Source: Flaviramulus sp.
GTDB taxonomy: Bacteria; Bacteroidota; Bacteroidia; Flavobacteriales; Flavobacteriaceae
Reading direction: 5' to 3'
DNA length: 17,134 nucleotides
Assembly: GCA_023255235.1 (NCBI GenBank)
Contig: JALRJA010000430.1
Coordinates: forward strand, 1 to 17,134
The position numbers were made by a program, and so were the translations under genes. Positions 15,466-17,134 of this stretch are shown one piece after another. Numbering within the stretch: the stretch's first letter is position 1; every line of letters begins with the position of its first letter. The notes under the pieces were generated by a model. The model saw nothing but the letters and a program-made list of their open reading frames with translations. It ran no database searches and was not told the DNA's origin.

Positions 15466-16338
15466 CTATTGTATAAAATGCTTTATTTCTTTTCTATAAT
15501 TGGAAGCACTTTTACCAGTTATTTCATTAAACTGTTTATTAAAGTGTGAGAAATTATTAAATCCGCAGTTAAAACAAATATCGGTAATACTTAATTGACT
15601 TTCGTTTAATAACTTGGTGGCATGCACAACCCGATATTCATTTACCAATTGTGTAAAGGTTTTTCCGGTAGTTTTTTTAAAATATCTACAAAAAGCAGGA
15701 ATTGTCATGTTTACTTTGTTGGCAATTTCATCTAGGGTAATATGCTGCTGGAAATGTGCATTTACATATTTATATATAATATTAATTTTATTACTGTCTT
15801 GCGGATTGGTTTCTAGTGCAACACCATCGGCATTAAGAATGGTATAATCGGGTGTGGTAGCTAAATGGTTTAAAATTTCTAAAAATTTTATAACCCTATT
15901 CAAGCCATGGTAGTTTGTAATTTTATTTATTTTATGACCCACAATTGTTTTAGTTTCTAAGCCAAATTTGATGCCTTTTTTAGCTCTGTCAAATAAAGCT
16001 GCTACATGAGACATTTCGGGTATTTTAATAAAATCATTTCCTAAAAACTCTGACACAAATTGAATGGTGGTTTCGGTGCCGGTTGCTGTTAATCTATCGG
16101 CAAAACCGTTGTGTGGCAAGTTTGCACCTATTAGTATTAATTGGCTATTATAGAAGTATGACAAATGATTGCCTATATGAGTTTTACCTTGACCTTTGTT
16201 AACATACACCAATTCTAACTCGGGGTGAAAATGCCAAAAAGCGTTGTTTCTATCAAGTTTTTCTGTGTGTTGTTTTACTAATATAGAACTACCAAAACTT
16301 GGGCTTAATTTTTTTAATGTGGGCTTTTTAATTTTCAT
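15466..16338 (-). CDS. AraC-family transcriptional regulator with cupin sensor domain
   Basis: The 290-residue protein has an N-terminal cupin-like effector domain (~20-110) with HFHPELELVYVNKGQGKTHIG. The C-terminal ~100 residues form an AraC/XylS double helix-turn-helix: first HTH at ITLDEIANKVNMTIPAFCRYFK, second at SITDICFNCGFNNFSHFNKQF, then the family signature ITGKSASNYRK. Regulators of this layout usually respond to a small molecule such as a sugar and activate nearby catabolic or uptake genes. No such genes are in this window, so the target may lie elsewhere, or the gene may control the divergent region to its right. It has a consensus -7 element upstream, and direct repeats in that region could be its own operators. 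Confidence 0.93.
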   Translation of the reverse strand: MKIKKPTLKKLSPSFGSSILVKQHTEKLDRNNAFWHFHPELELVYVNKGQGKTHIGNHLSYFYNSQLILIGANLPHNGFADRLTATGTETTIQFVSEFLGNDFIKIPEMSHVAALFDRAKKGIKFGLETKTIVGHKINKITNYHGLNRVIKFLEILNHLATTPDYTILNADGVALETNPQDSNKINIIYKYVNAHFQQHITLDEIANKVNMTIPAFCRYFKKTTGKTFTQLVNEYRVVHATKLLNESQLSITDICFNCGFNNFSHFNKQFNEITGKSASNYRKEIKHFIQ

Positions 16339-16353
16339 TGTAGGAGTTTAGTA

Positions 16354-16361
16354 CAAATGTA
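16354..16361 (-). promoter_or_regulatory. Consensus -7 element for the AraC-family gene
   Basis: On the minus strand it reads TACATTTG, an exact TAnnTTTG match. It lies 15 bases before the ATG at 16338. Confidence 0.6.
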
Positions 16362-16416
16362 ACATATACCATTTATTTTGAGTATCTTTTTTTAACAATT
16401 TTGTGTGTTATTTTAT

Positions 16417-16434
16417 CTTAACAACTGCTTAACA
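16417..16434. repeat. Two CTTAACA direct repeats at 11-bp spacing
   Basis: CTTAACA occurs at 16417-16423 and 16428-16434, one helical turn apart. A palindrome CATTAA-T-TTAATG (16433-16445) overlaps the end. This is a candidate operator in the regulatory region of the AraC-family gene. Confidence 0.35.
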
Positions 16435-16459
16435 TTAATTTAATGGTTAATATAGCATA

Positions 16460-16467
16460 TATATTTG
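16460..16467 (+). promoter_or_regulatory. Consensus -7 element, upstream copy of two
   Basis: TATATTTG matches TAnnTTTG exactly and points rightward, away from the AraC-family gene. Nine bases after it begins a 13-codon frame (16477-16518, MFSTLYKRCIFVV), which is too short to call a gene. Confidence 0.4.
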
Positions 16468-16488
16468 TCAAAATTGATGTTTTCTACA

Positions 16489-16506
16489 CTGTATAAGCGC
16501 TGTATA
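16489..16506. repeat. Two CTGTATA direct repeats overlapping a -7 element
   Basis: CTGTATA occurs at 16489-16495 and 16500-16506, 11 bp apart, with the second copy overlapping the -7 element at 16503-16510. An ACACT/AGTGT inverted pair (16486-16490 and 16512-16516) brackets the element. This suggests a regulated promoter. Confidence 0.35.
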
Positions 16507-16510
16507 TTTG
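16503..16510 (+). promoter_or_regulatory. Consensus -7 element for the candidate small RNA
   Basis: TATATTTG matches TAnnTTTG exactly. The predicted transcription start is a few bases downstream (about 16514-16517). The region to the next terminator contains no gene-like frame. Confidence 0.5.
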
Positions 16511-16512
16511 TA

Positions 16513-16678
16513 GTGTGAAAAAACAGATATAAAAAAACACGTTCAAAAAGCATTTGTTTTTGAATAATTTAAACAATACATCTCATTGTTTTTGAGTAAC
16601 AATATTCATTAATAATTTAGTTAATGTCTTATTTAGTTTAGTTGGTAAAAGTGAGCCTTAGTGGCTCACTTTTTTTTT
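16513..16678 (+). ncRNA. Candidate small non-coding RNA (~160 nt)
   Basis: A consensus -7 element sits just before this segment and a strong intrinsic terminator ends it. Between them lie three perfect hairpins: TTCAAAAA/TTTTTGAA (16542-16549 and 16557-16564), AAACAAT/ATTGTTT (16571-16577 and 16585-16591), and CATTAA/TTAATG (16607-16612 and 16621-16626). Their loops are 7-8 bases. A near-perfect direct repeat TTGTTTTTGA(A/G)TAA recurs 32 bases apart. The only start-like codon opens a five-codon frame (GTG at 16515, ending TAA). I cannot match it to 6S, tmRNA, SRP RNA or RNase P RNA. Alternatives are the leader of a lost gene or a decayed gene start. Confidence 0.45.
16647..16678 (+). terminator. 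Strong intrinsic terminator ending the candidate small RNA
   Basis: AAAAGTGAGCC (16647-16657) pairs perfectly with GGCTCACTTTT (16663-16673) across a TTAGT loop and runs into an uninterrupted T tract to 16678. No protein gene lies upstream on this strand within the intergenic region. Confidence 0.9.
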
Positions 16679-16794
16679 GAAGCTTTTTGTATTAAATAGC
16701 AAGATTATTACCAACAGAAAGCGTAAAGTATTATATATTAAAAAATAAAAATGCCTCAATCTTGCCTTATCACTACAAAAAAGAAGCATTTTTT

Positions 16795-16860
16795 AAAACC
16801 GATATTTTATACTAAACACTTAATAACTAGAAGGTAACACACCAACTAATATCGTGTTTT
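16795..16860. other. Long inverted-repeat structure, possible structured RNA
   Basis: AAAAC-CGATATT (16795-16806) pairs with AATATCG-GTTTT (16848-16860, one bulged T), a 12-bp stem enclosing 41 bases that include a small GGT/ACC hairpin. It is followed by CTTAT-CACA-ATAAG (16873-16886), a GAAA-tetraloop hairpin AAGAT/ATCTT (16898-16911) and a terminator. No family is recognised. Confidence 0.35.
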
Positions 16861-16912
16861 CTAATCTTTAATCTTATCACAATAAGGCTATATGCCGAAG
16901 ATGAAAATCTTT

Positions 16913-16938
16913 AGTCCTGCTTAGGTAGGACTTTTTTT
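16913..16938 (+). terminator. Intrinsic terminator closing the second structured segment
   Basis: AGTCCTGC (16913-16920) pairs with GTAGGACT (16925-16932, one G-U) across a TTAG loop, followed by a T tract to 16938. No coding gene precedes it, so the terminated transcript is either read-through or non-coding. Confidence 0.75.
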
Positions 16939-16980
16939 ATTTAAAATAGCGAAATTTAACTAAGGCTTAAAATATAAAAG

Positions 16981-17004
16981 AAACCCAGCTTTAAAGGTGG
17001 GTTT
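16981..17004 (-). terminator. Terminator-like hairpin, probably for leftward transcription
   Basis: AAACCCA (16981-16987) pairs with TGGGTTT (16998-17004) across a 10-base loop. The T-rich tail is better on the minus strand (TTTCTTTTATATTTT) than on the plus strand. Confidence 0.5.
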
Positions 17005-17090
17005 TAATGAATATGTAGTATAGCGTTTTTTTTTGTGGAGCATAAAGGGGTAAAATTAAACTGTTTTAGGTAAGATTTACAAAAAACAAT

Positions 17091-17120
17091 AAACCCACAA
17101 CTTTAGCAGTTGCGGGTTTT
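17091..17120 (-). terminator. Terminator-like hairpin near the right edge, probably for a leftward gene
   Basis: AAACCC-A-CAACT (17091-17102) pairs with AGTTG-C-GGGTTT (17108-17119) around a TTAGC loop, with one A/C mismatch. On the minus strand the stem is followed by TTTATTGTTTTTT. It would end a minus-strand transcript entering from beyond the window. Confidence 0.6.
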
Positions 17121-17134
17121 ACTGTGGAGAAGAG

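Larger units (their letters stand above)
16339..17134. other. ~800-base region without convincing protein genes, dense in promoters, hairpins and terminators
   Basis: No open frame longer than about 30 codons has gene-like support here. From left to right it holds the AraC-family gene promoter; two sets of 7-bp direct repeats at 11-bp spacing; two plus-strand TAnnTTTG elements; a hairpin series ending in a strong terminator at 16678; nested inverted repeats at 16699-16794; a long 12-bp-stem structure at 16795-16860; small hairpins and a second terminator at 16873-16938; and two terminator-like hairpins at 16981-17004 and 17091-17120. The layout suggests non-coding RNAs and 3' ends of a gene lying beyond the right edge. 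Confidence 0.7.

Noticed and set aside
16513..16678. 6S RNA, tmRNA, SRP RNA or RNase P RNA
   Set aside because: The ends are not complementary as in 6S RNA, and none of the conserved core sequences of the other families is visible.
16751..16837. 28-codon plus-strand frame starting MPQSCLITTKKK
   Set aside because: It has no -7 element or leader signal, overlaps two inverted-repeat structures, and a frame of this length is expected by chance in AT-rich DNA.
17030..17080. tRNA gene suggested by TGTGGAG on the plus strand
   Set aside because: No T-arm, anticodon arm or matching acceptor strand is found next to it.
16339..17134. CRISPR array or transposon end in the repeat-rich right-hand spacer
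   Set aside because: The repeats are short, few and mostly inverted, with no regular repeat-spacer pattern, no target-site duplication and no transposase frame.

Overview
The window is ordinary chromosomal DNA from a member of the Bacteroidota, most likely a Flavobacteriaceae species. The evidence is the low-GC composition, two proteins with type IX secretion (T9SS) type A C-terminal sorting domains, a Bacteroidota-type lipoprotein, a single-chain glycyl-tRNA synthetase, and -7 promoter elements of the Bacteroidota type (TAnnTTTG) in front of nearly every transcription unit. Shine-Dalgarno sequences are generally absent. The genus cannot be fixed from sequence alone.

Layout, left to right. 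At 1-889 (minus) is a two-component operon: an OmpR/PhoB-type response regulator whose stop overlaps the start of a sensor kinase cut by the left edge. At 1082-3330 (plus) are two T9SS cargo proteins, one almost nothing but signal peptide plus sorting domain, the other a multidomain protein with a lamin-tail domain. At 3410-5252 (plus) are a stand-alone LuxE-like acyl-protein synthetase relative and a nitrilase/omega-amidase. At 5245-7584 (minus) are a lipoprotein with an N-terminal Ig-like domain and a ComF-family phosphoribosyltransferase, with a repeat-like palindromic element directly upstream. At 7772-11388 glycyl- and methionyl-tRNA synthetase genes face each other. At 11507-13269 an exported LD-carboxypeptidase faces a TerB/J-domain protein. 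At 13467-15464 (plus) are a bacilliredoxin, a 1-acylglycerol-3-phosphate acyltransferase and an HD phosphohydrolase. At 15466-16338 (minus) is an AraC-family regulator. The last ~800 bases hold no convincing gene but are rich in promoters, inverted repeats and intrinsic terminators, and probably include at least one small RNA.

The genes are mostly housekeeping and do not form one pathway. Cell-envelope themes recur: T9SS export, lipoprotein, peptidoglycan peptidase, phospholipid acyltransferase. I see no mobile-element enzyme, CRISPR array, defence system or biosynthetic cluster.

The most notable features are architectural. All four convergent gene pairs meet with between an 8-base overlap and a 5-base gap, leaving no room for terminators. 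Several genes have the -7 element only 3-6 bases before the start codon, predicting leaderless or nearly leaderless mRNAs; this also corrects several start codons. The right-hand intergenic region carries a promoter-hairpins-terminator unit that looks like an unannotated small RNA, followed by a second structured segment.
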